Positions 18,613-27,585 of a stretch of DNA of 43,609 nt are shown here, piece after piece; position 1 is the first letter of the stretch; each line of letters begins with the position of its first letter. The notes under the pieces are model-generated. The model made no database searches. It saw only the letters and a list, made by a program, of their open reading frames with translations, and had not been told where the DNA came from. Where the stretch lies: assembly GCA_035536915.1 (NCBI GenBank), contig DATLNE010000005.1:1-43609 (forward strand). Direction: 5' to 3'. Position numbers and translations under genes: made by a program. The stretch comes from Acidimicrobiales bacterium. Lineage in GTDB: Bacteria; Actinomycetota; Acidimicrobiia; Acidimicrobiales; JAHWLA01.

Positions 18613-21119
18613 CCCGCCCCACCCTCGTCGTCGCCGGCAACGGCATGGTCGGCCACAAGCTCGTCGAGGCACTCGCCGAACGAGGCGGGCTCGACGCCTG
18701 GCGGGTCGTCGTCTTCGGCGAGGAGCGTCGGCTCGCCTACGACCGGGTCGCCCTCAGCTCGTTCTTCGACGGGGCTACCGAGGACGACCTCACCCTCGTC
18801 GCGCCGGGCGCCTACGACGAGATCGAGGTGCACTTGGGCGACCCCATCGCCGGGATCGACCGAGCCGCGGGCACGGTCACCTCGGCCGCCGGGGTGCAGG
18901 TCGCCTACGACGCCCTGGTGCTCGCCACCGGTTCGTACCCGTTTGTGCCTCCCGTCCCCGGCAGTGGCCTTCCCGGCTGTTTCGTCTACCGCACCCTCGA
19001 CGACCTCGAAGCCATCCGCCACGACGCCTCCGGTCGCCGGGTCGGGGCCGTCGTCGGCGGCGGCCTCCTCGGGCTCGAAGCGGCCAACGCCTTGCGCAAC
19101 CTGGGGTTGGAGCCCCATGTCGTCGAGTTCGCCCCGCGGCTCATGCCCATGCAAGTGGACGACGGCGGCGGGGCGGTGCTGCGCGCTCGCATCGAAGCGC
19201 TCGGCGTCCACGTGCACACGGGGATGCAGACGACGGAGCTGGCGGCGGGCGACGACGGCCGGGTGGCGCAGATGCGCTTCGCCGACGGCACGTCCCTCGA
19301 CGTCGACCTCGTGGTGTTCTCCGCCGGCATCCGGCCGCGCGACGAGCTCGCTCGCGCGTGCGGCCTCGACATGGGCGAGCGCGGCGGCATCGTCGTCGAC
19401 AGCGCGTGCCGCACGTCGGACCCCCGCATCTTCGCCGTCGGCGAGTGCGCCGTGGCCGACGGCCGCGTGTGGGGCCTGGTTGCCCCCGGCTACGACATGG
19501 CCCGGGTGGTCGCGCGGCGGCTGCTGGGCGGCGACGCCGAGTTCGCGGGCGCCGACATGTCGACCAAGCTCAAGCTGCTGGGCGTCGACGTGGCCTGCTT
19601 CGGCGACGTGTCGACGGGCGAGTCGATCACCTTCTCCGACGCGGTGAACGGCGTCTACAAGCGCCTGGTGATCACGCCCGACGGCACGCGGGTGGCGGGC
19701 GGCATCCTCGTGGGCGACGCCACCGCCTACACGACGCTCGTGCAGATGGCGCGCGGCGACATGCCCACGCCCGACGACCCCGCCGCCCTGATCGCTCCTG
19801 CGGCGGGCGCCGAGCCCGTCGGCGTCGGCGCACTGGCAGGCACGGCCACCGTCTGCTCGTGCAACAACGTGACCAAGTCGGCCATCTGCGATGCCGTGGC
19901 CGGAGGCGCCACCGACGTGGGCGCGGTCAAGGCCTGCACCAAGGCGGGAACGTCGTGCGGCGGCTGCGTGCCCCTCGTCACCCAGCTCCTCAACCACGAG
20001 CTGGCGGCGGCAGGCGTCGAGGTCACCACCCATCTGTGCGAGCACTTCGCCTACTCCCGCCAGGAGCTGTTCGACCTGATCCGGGTGCATCGAATCGGCA
20101 CGTTCGCCGAGCTGCTGGCTCGCTACGGGACGGGCCGCGGCTGCGAGGTGTGCAAGCCAACGGTGGCGTCGATCCTGGCCTCGCTCGGCGCCGGCTACAT
20201 CCTTGCCGGCGAGCAGGCCGCGTTGCAGGACACCAACGACCACTTCCTCGCCAACCTCCAGCGCGACGGCACCTATTCGGTGGTGCCGCGCGTGCCCGGC
20301 GGCGAGCTCACGCCCGACCAGCTCATCGCCATCGGGCAGGTGGCCAAGGACTTCGGGCTCTACACCAAGATCACGGGCGGCCAGCGCATCGACCTGTTCG
20401 GCGCTCGCGTCGACCAGCTCCCTGCCGTGTGGGCCCGCCTCATCGCCGCGGGCATGGAGTCGGGGCATGCGTACGGCAAGGCGTTGCGCACGGTGAAGTC
20501 GTGCGTCGGCGAGACCTGGTGCCGCTACGGCGTGCAGGACTCGACCAGCCTCGCCATCCAGTTGGAACTGCGGTACCGGGGCCTGCGGGCGCCGCACAAG
20601 CTGAAGTCGGCGGTGTCGGGCTGCGCCCGCGAGTGCGCGGAGGCGCAGGGCAAGGACTTCGGCGTCATCGCCACCGAAAAGGGTTGGAACCTCTACGTCT
20701 GCGGCAACGGCGGCATGCGCCCGCAGCACGCCGTGCTCCTGGCCGAGGACCTCGACACCGACACGTTGATCCGCTACATCGACCGGTTCCTGATGTTCTA
20801 CGTCCGCACCGCCGATCGACTGGAGCGGACGGCGAGTTGGTTCAACAAGCTCGAAGGCGGGATCGAGTACCTGCGCCGGGTGGTGATGGACGACGTGCTC
20901 GGCATCGCCGAAGACCTCGAGGCCGACATGCAGCGTCACGTCGACACCTACGAGTGCGAGTGGAAGGCGACCATCGAAGACCCCGAAGCCCTCGCCCGTT
21001 TCCGCTCGTTCGTCAACGTCGACGGGCCCGACCCCAACGTCGTGTTCGTGCGCGAGCGAGGCCAGATCCGCCCGGCTCGGCAAGAAGAGAAGCCGACTCC
21101 CCTGGAGGTGCTGCTGTGA
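18609..21119 (+). CDS. nirB: Assimilatory NADH-dependent nitrite reductase, large subunit
   Basis: It reduces nitrite to ammonia with six electrons at siroheme. The 836 residues contain an FAD/NAD(P)H oxidoreductase part (1-400, VVAGNGMVGHKLVEAL at the start, VVGGGLLGLEAA, VFSAGIRPRDELA), a BFD-like [2Fe-2S] segment beginning CSC (C416, C418) and ending CGGC, and a sulfite/nitrite reductase part with the four siroheme/[4Fe-4S] Cys ligands C632, C638, C672 and C676 (SCVGETWCRYG and SGCARECAEA). All ligands are intact. The start overlaps narK by 4 bases and the stop overlaps nirD. Siroheme synthesis genes are not in the window. Confidence 0.95.
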   Translation: MTRPTLVVAGNGMVGHKLVEALAERGGLDAWRVVVFGEERRLAYDRVALSSFFDGATEDDLTLVAPGAYDEIEVHLGDPIAGIDRAAGTVTSAAGVQVAYDALVLATGSYPFVPPVPGSGLPGCFVYRTLDDLEAIRHDASGRRVGAVVGGGLLGLEAANALRNLGLEPHVVEFAPRLMPMQVDDGGGAVLRARIEALGVHVHTGMQTTELAAGDDGRVAQMRFADGTSLDVDLVVFSAGIRPRDELARACGLDMGERGGIVVDSACRTSDPRIFAVGECAVADGRVWGLVAPGYDMARVVARRLLGGDAEFAGADMSTKLKLLGVDVACFGDVSTGESITFSDAVNGVYKRLVITPDGTRVAGGILVGDATAYTTLVQMARGDMPTPDDPAALIAPAAGAEPVGVGALAGTATVCSCNNVTKSAICDAVAGGATDVGAVKACTKAGTSCGGCVPLVTQLLNHELAAAGVEVTTHLCEHFAYSRQELFDLIRVHRIGTFAELLARYGTGRGCEVCKPTVASILASLGAGYILAGEQAALQDTNDHFLANLQRDGTYSVVPRVPGGELTPDQLIAIGQVAKDFGLYTKITGGQRIDLFGARVDQLPAVWARLIAAGMESGHAYGKALRTVKSCVGETWCRYGVQDSTSLAIQLELRYRGLRAPHKLKSAVSGCARECAEAQGKDFGVIATEKGWNLYVCGNGGMRPQHAVLLAEDLDTDTLIRYIDRFLMFYVRTADRLERTASWFNKLEGGIEYLRRVVMDDVLGIAEDLEADMQRHVDTYECEWKATIEDPEALARFRSFVNVDGPDPNVVFVRERGQIRPARQEEKPTPLEVLL

Positions 21120-21475
21120 CGATCCTCGACGACGTGACGACCTGGGTGCCGGTGGCGCCGTTGGAGCGCTTGGGAGTCGATCGCGGCGCCGGTGCGATGG
21201 TCGGACCGTGGCAGGTCGCAGTGTTCCGGGTGGCCGGCGACGACGTGTACGCGCTGTCGAACTTCGACCCCTTCAGCCAGGCGTACGTGCTCTCCCGCGG
21301 GATCGTCGGCACGAGAGGCGACGTGCCCAAGGTGGCATCGCCGGTCTACAAGCAGAGCTTCGACCTGCGCACCGGCGTGTGCCTCGACGACCCCGCCGTC
21401 GCCGTGCGGGTGTTCCCGGTCCGCGTGGTCGAGGGGGTCGTAGAGGTGGGCGTGCCACCGAGCGACCGCTCGTGA
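21116..21475 (+). CDS. nirD: Nitrite reductase small subunit
   Basis: A 119-residue partner of NirB with a Rieske-type fold. As in E. coli NirD the Rieske Cys and His ligands are absent (YALSNFDPFSQAYVLSRGIV and SPVYKQSFDLRTGVCLDDP), so it holds no iron-sulfur cluster; this is normal for the family and not a sign of decay. GTG start overlaps nirB by 4 bases, and its stop overlaps the next GTG by 4 bases. Confidence 0.92.
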   Translation: MTILDDVTTWVPVAPLERLGVDRGAGAMVGPWQVAVFRVAGDDVYALSNFDPFSQAYVLSRGIVGTRGDVPKVASPVYKQSFDLRTGVCLDDPAVAVRVFPVRVVEGVVEVGVPPSDRS

Positions 21476-22965
21476 GCGGGGTCCTCCACGAGCTGTCGGC
21501 GGTCGAGGAGTTCGCCCGGTTGCACGACGACGGCGAACTGCCGGTGGCCGAGCGCACCTACCGCTCGCTGGTCCCGGCCTCGCCGCCCGGTCCCGGTCAG
21601 CAGTACGGGTTCGAGGTCGACCTCGACGCGTGCACCGGGTGCAAGTCGTGCGTGGTCGCCTGCCACAACCTCAACGGCCTCGACGCCGACGAGGCGTGGC
21701 GCAGCGTGGGCCTGCTGCGCAGCCGCACACCGGCGCTGGCGCTGCAGCAGACGGTGACCACGGCGTGCCACCACTGCGTGGAGCCCGCGTGCCTGCAGGG
21801 CTGCCCGGTGGACGCCTACGAGAAGGACCCGGTGACCGGCATCGTCGCCCACCTCGACGACCAGTGCATCGGCTGCGGCTACTGCATGTGGATGTGCCCG
21901 TACGAGGTGCCGCAGTTCAGCGAGAAGCGCGGCATCGTCCGCAAGTGCGACATGTGCCAGGACCGGCTGGGCGCGGGGGAGGCGCCGGCGTGCGTGCAGT
22001 CGTGCCCGACCAGTGCGATCAGCATCGGGATCGTCGACGTCACCACGGCGAGGGCGGAAGCGGCCACCGGCGGCTCGCTCGTGCCCGGCGCACCGCTGTC
22101 GTCGCGCACCGTGCCCACCACCGTGTACCTCACCACCCGACCGGCGGTGGCCGGGCTGGAGGCGGCCGACCGCGACACCATCCGGCCCTCGCACGCGCAT
22201 CCCCCCCTTGCCCTGATGCTCGTGCTCACCCAGGTCGCCGTGGGCGCCGTGTTGGTCGACGCCGTGATGGGCGGCGGCGGCGCCGTCCTCGGCGCGGTGA
22301 TGGGCATCGTCGCCCTCGTCGCCAGCATCGGGCACCTCGGTCGACCGCAGTACGCCTTCCGCGCCGTGCTGGGCTTCCGTCACTCCTGGCTGAGCCGGGA
22401 GGTCGTGGCCTTCGGGGCGTTCGGGCCGTTGGCCGCGGCCGCCGGCTTCGACGACGTCTTCGCCGCCGTGGCCGCGGTGGCGGGCATCGTGGGCGTGGGG
22501 TGCTCGGTGATGATCTACGCCGCGTGCGGCCGACGGTGGTGGTCGTTGCCGTCGACGGCGCGCCGGTTCGGGCTCACGACGGTGCTGGGCGGGATGGCCG
22601 CCACCTTGGCCGTGGCCGCCTCGACGGGCTCGTCGGTCGACGGGTTGGCGCTTGCCGTCGTCGTCCTCACGGTGGCGAAGTTGGCCGGCGACGCCGTGGT
22701 GCTCGTGCCCCGTCGCTCTGCCCATCCCGAGCTCGTTCGCACCGCCCAGTTGCTCCGAGGTGAACTGGCGCGCGCCACGACCGCACGCTTCCTCCTCGGC
22801 GGCGTGGGCGGCGTGGTCGCTCCCGCGCTCGCCTCGGTGGTGACCAGTGGCGCAGGCGCGGTCGCCGTGCTGGGCTTCGCCCTGCTGGTGGCAGGTGAGC
22901 TGGTCGAGCGTTCGCTGTTCTTCACGGCCGAGGCGGGACCGCGAATGCCGGGAGCGCGGCCGTGA
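21472..22965 (+). CDS. DmsB-DmsC fusion: four-cluster ferredoxin joined to a quinol-oxidising membrane anchor
   Basis: The protein has 497 residues. Residues 45-190 carry 16 cysteines in four [4Fe-4S] motifs: [11 protein letters not shown] (54-64), CHHC with [19 protein letters not shown], and CDMC with ACVQSCP. This is the DmsB/NrfC/PsrB ferredoxin subunit. Residues 240-490 hold about eight hydrophobic segments with the DmsC hallmark [20 protein letters not shown]. In DMSO reductase these are two separate proteins that pass electrons from menaquinol to the molybdenum subunit. Here they are one polypeptide inside a nitrate-assimilation operon, just before nasA, so it probably feeds nitrate reduction from the quinol pool. 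Both overlaps with neighbours are 4 bases. Confidence 0.88.
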   Translation: MSGVLHELSAVEEFARLHDDGELPVAERTYRSLVPASPPGPGQQYGFEVDLDACTGCKSCVVACHNLNGLDADEAWRSVGLLRSRTPALALQQTVTTACHHCVEPACLQGCPVDAYEKDPVTGIVAHLDDQCIGCGYCMWMCPYEVPQFSEKRGIVRKCDMCQDRLGAGEAPACVQSCPTSAISIGIVDVTTARAEAATGGSLVPGAPLSSRTVPTTVYLTTRPAVAGLEAADRDTIRPSHAHPPLALMLVLTQVAVGAVLVDAVMGGGGAVLGAVMGIVALVASIGHLGRPQYAFRAVLGFRHSWLSREVVAFGAFGPLAAAAGFDDVFAAVAAVAGIVGVGCSVMIYAACGRRWWSLPSTARRFGLTTVLGGMAATLAVAASTGSSVDGLALAVVVLTVAKLAGDAVVLVPRRSAHPELVRTAQLLRGELARATTARFLLGGVGGVVAPALASVVTSGAGAVAVLGFALLVAGELVERSLFFTAEAGPRMPGARP

Positions 22966-25163
22966 GCCTGCTCCGCCGCCGGAATGGCCCGCTCACCGAC
23001 GAGCTGCGCCGCGTGCCCGGCGACTTCGGCGTCGGCCAGGTGCCCGCCGCCATCGCCCCGCAGCAGACGATTCCGACGGTCTGCGGGTTCTGTTCGACCG
23101 GTTGCTCGCTCGACGTGCACATGCGCGACGGCGTGCCTGTGAACCTCACGCCGTCGGCGTCGTACCCGGTGAACCTCGGCATGGCCTGTCCCAAGGGGTG
23201 GGAGGCCATGGCCCCCCTTGCCGCTGACGACCGGGCTACGACGCCCCTGTTGCGCGACGACCGGGGCCGCCTCCGGCCGGTCGACTGGGACACCGCGCTC
23301 GATGCCTTCGTGGGGCGCATGAAGGCGGTGCAGGCCCAGCACGGTGCGGAGGCCGTCGCCTTCCTGGGCACGGGACAGATGCCCACCGAGGAGCTGGCCC
23401 TGCTGGGCGCGCTGGCCAAGTTCGGCTTGGGTGTCGTGCACGGCGACGGCAACACCCGCCAGTGCATGGCGACGTCGGTGGTGGCCTACAAGCAGGCGTT
23501 CGGCTTCGACGCCCCGCCCTACACCTACGCCGACTTCGAAGAGTCCGACGTCGTCGTACTCATCGGCTCCAACCTCTGTATCGCGCACCCGATCATGTGG
23601 CAACGCATCTGTCGCAACCGGCATCGTCCCGAGGTCGTGGTAGTCGACCCTCGCACCACCGAGACGGCGGTGGCGGCCACGCAGCACTACGCCATCCGTC
23701 CCAAGTCCGACCTGGTGTTCCTCTACGGGCTGGCCCGCATCCTCCTCGAACGAGGGTGGGTCGACCGCGGCTTCGTCGATGCCCACACCGACGGCTTCGA
23801 GGCCTTCGCTTCCCATGTCTCCGCCTTCACGCCGGAGCGGGTGGCGGCGGAGTCGGGCATCGAGCCTGCGGCCCTCGAACGGCTGGCGGCCACCATCCAC
23901 GGCGGGCAGCGGGTCTCGTTCTGGTGGACGATGGGCGTCAACCAGAGCCACCAAGGCGTTCGCACCGCGCAGGCCGTCGTCAACCTGGCCTTGATGACGG
24001 GCAACATCGGCAGGCCGGGCACCGGCGCCAACTCCATCACCGGCCAGTGCAACGCCATGGGTTCGCGCCTGTTCGCCAACACCACGAACCTGTTCGGCGG
24101 GCGCGACTTCACGGTGGCCGAGGATCGCAACGAGGTGGCGGGCATCCTCGACATCGACCCCGCCCGCATCCCCGACCGACCCAGTTGGGCCTACGACCAG
24201 ATCGTCGAGGGCATCGTCGGTGGCCGCATCCGGGCGCTGTGGGTCGTCGCCACCAACCCCGCGCACTCGTGGATCAACCAGGGCCACCTCCACGACGTGC
24301 TCAGCAGGCTCGACTTCCTCGTGGTGCAGGACATGTACGCCACCACCGAGACCGCGGCGGTGGCCGACCTCGTGCTGCCCGCGGCGGGATGGGGGGAGAA
24401 GGACGGCACCTTCGTCAACTCGGAGCGGCGCATCGGGCGCATCAAGCGGGTCGCCGAGCCGCCGGGCGACGCCGTGGCCGACTTCGAGATCTTCAAGCGG
24501 ATCGCCGATCGGTGGGGCTGCGCCGACCTGTTCGCCCGGTGGCGCACGCCGGAAGACGTGTTCCGCTCGCTGGCCGTGCTGTCGAGAGGACGGCCGTGCG
24601 ACTTCTCGGCGCTCGACGGGTACGCCTCGCTCGACGGCCTCGGCTACGGCGTGCAGTGGCCGGTTCCCGCGGGCGTCGATCCGGCGGCGCTCGACCGAGA
24701 GCGACGGCTGTTCGGCGACGGCCGCTTCTTCCACCCCGATGGGCGGGCCAGGTTCGTCTTCGACGACCCCGCCCCGCCGCGCGACGTCCCGTCCAAGCGG
24801 TACCCCCTGGTTCTCCTCACCGGACGGGGGACCAGCGCCGAGTGGCACACCGGGACGCGCACGTCGAAGTCGTCGGTGCTGCGCATGCTGGCGCCCTCGC
24901 AACTGCACGTTGAGCTCCATCCCGACGACGCCGAGGAGCGCAGCATCCGCGCCGACGAGTGGGTGGTGGTGGCGTCGTCGCGGGGTTCGGTGCGAGCTCG
25001 CGCCTACCTCACCGCCACCGTGCGACGTGGTGAGGTCTTCCTGCCGATGCACGACGCAGGGGTGAACATGCTCACCGTCTCGTCGTTCGACCCCCACTCG
25101 CGCCAGCCGTCCTACAAGTACACGCCGGTGGAGGTGCGCCGGGCGGCGCAGAGCCTCTCCTGA
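22962..25163 (+). CDS. nasA: Assimilatory nitrate reductase catalytic subunit, molybdopterin type
   Basis: It reduces nitrate to nitrite at a bis-molybdopterin guanine dinucleotide centre. The 733-residue protein has an N-terminal [4Fe-4S] site (C41, C44, C48, C76), the probable molybdenum ligand C168 in [12 protein letters not shown], and later cofactor segments [44 protein letters not shown], and the C-terminal domain [17 protein letters not shown] with [11 protein letters not shown]. There is no Tat signal, so it should be cytoplasmic. The C-terminal BFD/[2Fe-2S] extension and NADH-reductase partner of other Nas enzymes are missing; the DmsBC fusion encoded just upstream (4-base overlap) is the likely electron donor. 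A formate dehydrogenase-like role is possible but less consistent with narK-nirBD. Confidence 0.9.
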   Translation: MSLLRRRNGPLTDELRRVPGDFGVGQVPAAIAPQQTIPTVCGFCSTGCSLDVHMRDGVPVNLTPSASYPVNLGMACPKGWEAMAPLAADDRATTPLLRDDRGRLRPVDWDTALDAFVGRMKAVQAQHGAEAVAFLGTGQMPTEELALLGALAKFGLGVVHGDGNTRQCMATSVVAYKQAFGFDAPPYTYADFEESDVVVLIGSNLCIAHPIMWQRICRNRHRPEVVVVDPRTTETAVAATQHYAIRPKSDLVFLYGLARILLERGWVDRGFVDAHTDGFEAFASHVSAFTPERVAAESGIEPAALERLAATIHGGQRVSFWWTMGVNQSHQGVRTAQAVVNLALMTGNIGRPGTGANSITGQCNAMGSRLFANTTNLFGGRDFTVAEDRNEVAGILDIDPARIPDRPSWAYDQIVEGIVGGRIRALWVVATNPAHSWINQGHLHDVLSRLDFLVVQDMYATTETAAVADLVLPAAGWGEKDGTFVNSERRIGRIKRVAEPPGDAVADFEIFKRIADRWGCADLFARWRTPEDVFRSLAVLSRGRPCDFSALDGYASLDGLGYGVQWPVPAGVDPAALDRERRLFGDGRFFHPDGRARFVFDDPAPPRDVPSKRYPLVLLTGRGTSAEWHTGTRTSKSSVLRMLAPSQLHVELHPDDAEERSIRADEWVVVASSRGSVRARAYLTATVRRGEVFLPMHDAGVNMLTVSSFDPHSRQPSYKYTPVEVRRAAQSLS

Positions 25164-25184
25164 CGCCCCCCCACGTTCGGAACA

Positions 25185-25225
25185 TGCGTAGGAATCGCGC
25201 CGGAAAACGGCGCGATTCCTACGCA
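25185..25225. terminator. Perfect 18-base inverted repeat between convergent operons
   Basis: TGCGTAGGAATCGCGCCG (25185-25202) pairs perfectly with its reverse complement (25208-25225) around a GAAAA loop. It lies 22 bases after the nasA stop and 12 before the stop of the convergent SRPBCC gene, so a bidirectional terminator role is likely. There is no U-tract. Its outer sequence recurs at the window end (43597-43609), so it may also be a dispersed palindromic repeat. Confidence 0.7.
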
Positions 25226-25236
25226 ACTTCAGGCGC

Positions 25237-25695
25237 TCAGCGGAAGTGGCGGATCATGCCCCGTACGTCTTCGCTCACGAAGCGGCGGAGGACAGGGCGC
25301 ATCCACCGGGTGAAGGGCAGTGGCACGCCTTCGACATGGGTGATCCGGGTGCGGCCACCGGGCAACGGCGTGGCCGCCATGACGACGGTGAACAGCCGCC
25401 AGCGTGCCCGCATCAGGCAGAACCCATCCTCCATGCGCACGTCGAACGGCAACTTCACGCCGACGTACGGAGCGGAGGCCCGAATGCGCCAGTGCATGCC
25501 CTTCTTCTCCACGACCTCGACGGCGGCGACGGTCGGGTCGAGCTCGGGCACCGACCGCTCCAAGTCCGACAGCCAACCCCAGACCTCGTCGAACGGCACG
25601 TCGACCTCTACCTCGACCACCGCCGCGTTGGGGATAGCGGCGGCCAAGATTCGGGCGCGTGCCCCGTTGTCGAGTGTTGCCGTGGGCCAGGTCAT
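25237..25695 (-). CDS. SRPBCC-fold (polyketide cyclase/START-like) protein
   Basis: A 152-residue protein with the SRPBCC helix-grip pattern: an N-terminal strand VVEVEVDVPFDEVWGWLSDL (in that order, ending at the first helix), ELDPTVAAVEVVEKKG, a central sheet with HWRIRAS and TRITHVEG, and a long C-terminal helix MRPVLRRFVSEDVRGMIRHF. Such proteins bind hydrophobic ligands in a cavity; the ligand here is unknown. ATG 25695 overlaps the stop of the sigma factor gene (ATGA) and follows GAGGTGG, so the two are translationally coupled and may share a function, for example ligand sensing for the sigma factor. No recognisable anti-sigma gene is adjacent. Confidence 0.7.
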   Translation of the reverse strand: MTWPTATLDNGARARILAAAIPNAAVVEVEVDVPFDEVWGWLSDLERSVPELDPTVAAVEVVEKKGMHWRIRASAPYVGVKLPFDVRMEDGFCLMRARWRLFTVVMAATPLPGGRTRITHVEGVPLPFTRWMRPVLRRFVSEDVRGMIRHFR

Positions 25696-26171
25696 GCTCG
25701 CCACCTCTTCACGAAATCGGCCCGTGCCCGGTGCAGGCGCGACTTCACCGTGCCTTCGGGCACCCCGAGCAGCGCCGCGGTCTCCGCCTCCGACAACCCG
25801 TCGAGGTCGCGCAGCACCAGCACGGCGCGGTGTTCCGGCCGCAGCTTCGCCAGCACCGACTGCACGTCGACGCTGGTGTCGAGGTCGGGCAACTCGGTGT
25901 TCGCATCGAGCAGGGCCTCCGTCGGTTGTCGGCTCGCCGCCCGGTACGCCTCACGCACGGCGATGCGACGCACCCACCCCTTGAGGGCGGCGGGCTCCCG
26001 CAGCGAACGGAGGTTGCGCAGCACGGCGATGAACGTCTGCTGCGCCGCGTCGTCGCCGTCCGCCAGCGCGATGGCGCCGCAGATGCGCCCGACGTAGGGC
26101 GACAGCTCTCGGATCAGTTCGTCCATGGCCGCCGGGTCGCCGCGCTGCGCCGCCCGAACCACGTGGTCCAC
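25692..26171 (-). CDS. ECF-type RNA polymerase sigma factor
   Basis: About 159 residues from GTG 26171. Region 2 is seen as DDAAQQTFIAVLRNLRSL and GWVRRIAVREAYRAASR; region 4 as LRPEHRAVLVLRDLDGLSE and LLGVPEGTVKSRLHRARADF. It directs RNA polymerase to a small promoter set. ATG 26222 would lengthen it by 17 residues but collides head-on with the ATG of the divergent gene at 26221, so the inner GTG is preferred. A GGAACC inverted repeat 15-34 bases before that GTG looks like an ECF-type -35 element, consistent with autoregulation. It is coupled to the SRPBCC gene. Confidence 0.85.
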   Translation of the reverse strand: MDHVVRAAQRGDPAAMDELIRELSPYVGRICGAIALADGDDAAQQTFIAVLRNLRSLREPAALKGWVRRIAVREAYRAASRQPTEALLDANTELPDLDTSVDVQSVLAKLRPEHRAVLVLRDLDGLSEAETAALLGVPEGTVKSRLHRARADFVKRWRA

Positions 26172-26185
26172 GTCCAAAAGAGGCG

Positions 26186-26205
26186 GGAACCTGCCGGAAG
26201 GTTCC
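26186..26205. promoter_or_regulatory. Inverted repeat GGAACC-n8-GGTTCC, candidate ECF promoter/operator
   Basis: The 6-base arms flank TGCCGGAA in the space between the sigma factor gene and the FAD oxidoreductase gene. GGAAC is the classical -35 core of ECF sigma promoters and here occurs on both strands, so one element could serve both directions. On the minus strand it lies about 35 bases before GTG 26171, predicting a leaderless sigma transcript. No convincing -10 was identified. Confidence 0.4.
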
Positions 26206-26220
26206 GATCCTCTTGTAGGC

Positions 26221-27387
26221 ATGAGCACCATCACTGTCGTCGGAGGCGGGTTGGCGGGCCTGGTGGCCGCCATCACCGCAGCAGAGGAAGGCGCCTCGGT
26301 CGAACTGCACGAGGCGCATGGCATGTTGGGCGGTCGGGGCCGTAGCTCGCAAGGGCCGTTCGTCGCCAACCTCGGGCCCCACGCCCTCTACAACGACGGC
26401 CCCATGTGGGACTGGCTCAAGGACCGTCGCCTTCTCCCCAAGTGCGGGTGGGCCAAGACGCCGACCGGGCTGCGGGCTCGGGTCGACGGCAAGGCCCGGC
26501 GGGGGCTGCCCGCCGCCATGCTGCGCAGCGTCGGCGTGCTGCGGGCCAAGGACGTGCCGGTCGACGTCGACTTCCGCTCGTGGGTGGCGTCGCGCTGGGG
26601 CGCCGAGGCCGCCCATCGCTGGAGCATGGCGGCGGGCGTCGTGACCTTCTGCGCCGACCCGGGCGCGCTGTCGGCGGCGTTCGTGCAGGAGCGGCTGGCT
26701 CGGGTCTACAAGGTGGCCAACCCCGCCCGCTTCCCTGTCGGCGGCTGGACCAGCGTCATGGATCGACTGGCGGCCCATGCCGAGACGCTCGGCGTGCGCC
26801 TCGTGGTGCACTCGCCGGTCGACTCGTTGCCCAACGGGCCGGTGGTGGTGGCCGTCGAGCCTCTCGTGGCCCGCAAGCTGCTGGGCGACGACTCGTTGCG
26901 GGGCGCCGACAACCGGGTGGCCTTACTCGACATCGGGTTCCGCTCGGCCCGGGGCGACAACTACATCGTGGCCGACCTTGACGAGTCGGGCTTCGTGGAG
27001 CGCTTCACCCGCAACGACCGCACGCTGGCGCCGGCGGGCCACGAACTGGCGCAGGGCCAAGTCGGCATGCGGCCGGGGGAGACGCTGGAACAAGGCGTGG
27101 CCCGGGTGGAGGCGTTGTACGACCTGGCCTACCCCGGCTGGCGTGAGCGGGAGGTGTGGCGGCGGCGCTCGGTGTTCGAAGGCCGCAGCGGCGCTCTCGA
27201 CTACCCGGGCATGACGTGGCGCGACCGGCCTGCGGTCGATCGCGGCGACGGCGTGTGGCTGACCGGTGACTGGGTCGCCGCCCCCGGCGTGCTGGGCGAG
27301 GTGTCGTGGGCCTCAGGGGTGGAGGCCGGCCGTGCCGCCGCCCGCGCCGTTCGTTCTGGCACCAGGGTCACGCCACTGACGGCGTGA
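26221..27387 (+). CDS. FAD-dependent oxidoreductase, amine oxidase/phytoene desaturase-like
   Basis: A 388-residue flavoprotein. The dinucleotide-binding fold is at the N-terminus (TITVVGGGLAGLVAAITAAE, GGGLAGL at 8-14), followed by the GG-motif LGGRGRSSQGPFVANLGPHA typical of carotenoid desaturases and amine oxidases. The C-terminal FAD-binding part is GVWLTGDWVAAPGVLGEVSW. The centre (residues 100-300) has no feature that tells the substrate. It is divergent from the ECF sigma factor gene, sharing a short promoter region, so it may be a target of that sigma factor. Similar sigma-linked oxidoreductases occur in photoprotective carotenoid systems, but no carotenoid genes are nearby. Confidence 0.78.
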   Translation: MSTITVVGGGLAGLVAAITAAEEGASVELHEAHGMLGGRGRSSQGPFVANLGPHALYNDGPMWDWLKDRRLLPKCGWAKTPTGLRARVDGKARRGLPAAMLRSVGVLRAKDVPVDVDFRSWVASRWGAEAAHRWSMAAGVVTFCADPGALSAAFVQERLARVYKVANPARFPVGGWTSVMDRLAAHAETLGVRLVVHSPVDSLPNGPVVVAVEPLVARKLLGDDSLRGADNRVALLDIGFRSARGDNYIVADLDESGFVERFTRNDRTLAPAGHELAQGQVGMRPGETLEQGVARVEALYDLAYPGWREREVWRRRSVFEGRSGALDYPGMTWRDRPAVDRGDGVWLTGDWVAAPGVLGEVSWASGVEAGRAAARAVRSGTRVTPLTA

Positions 27388-27402
27388 CCCTGGTGCCTGA
27401 AC
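27353..27402. terminator. Long hairpin spanning the stop codon of the FAD oxidoreductase
   Basis: A perfect 17-base stem (27358-27374 with 27381-27397) encloses a 6-base loop, extended by one T-T mismatch and 4 more pairs. The left arm codes for the last residues of the oxidoreductase. It separates convergent genes and probably terminates in both directions. There is no U-tract. Confidence 0.7.
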
Positions 27403-27413
27403 CGGGCTGACGT

Positions 27414-27560
27414 CTACGAGCGCAGGGCCTCGGCGATCTCCTGGGCGGAGGCGCCGCTGTCGCGCAGTTGGGCGACCAGTTCCTTGAGCCGTTGTTGCAG
27501 TTGGTCGATCTGCGCCTTCGTCTCGCGTAGGTCGGCCAGGACGGCTTCATCGAGTGCCAT
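27414..27560 (-). CDS. 48-residue coiled-coil protein
   Basis: A small acidic/basic heptad-like protein, MALDEAVLADLRETKAQIDQ at the start and ending SAQEIAEALRS. Leu and Ile spacing at residues 8-33 predicts one coiled coil. The C-terminal tail (SGASAQEIAEAL) resembles the end of small helix-turn-helix segments. Function unknown. It is divergent from the LpdA-type gene with 25 bases between the starts, and it ends just after a strong hairpin. The ATG start and the intact, biased codon use support it as real. Confidence 0.6.
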   Translation of the reverse strand: MALDEAVLADLRETKAQIDQLQQRLKELVAQLRDSGASAQEIAEALRS

Positions 27561-27571
27561 GGGGCGGACGG

Positions 27572-27577
27572 TAGCCT
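27572..27577 (+). promoter_or_regulatory. Candidate -10 hexamer TAGCCT for the LpdA-type gene
   Basis: TAGCCT ends 8 bases before GTG 27586, with no ribosome binding site between. The same hexamer and similar spacing precede the LCP gene at 35610. Confidence 0.45.
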
Positions 27578-27585
27578 CGACGTCC

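Noticed and set aside
18552-21083. 843-codon minus-strand frame antisense to nirB
   Set aside because: nirB has all its cluster ligands and cofactor motifs; the antisense product resembles nothing.
21116-21475. nirD as a degenerate Rieske protein
   Set aside because: Loss of the cluster ligands is normal in NirD; length and neighbours are intact.
22515-25226. 903-codon minus-strand frame antisense to nasA
   Set aside because: Shadow of nasA and the DmsC part, with no start context or domain.
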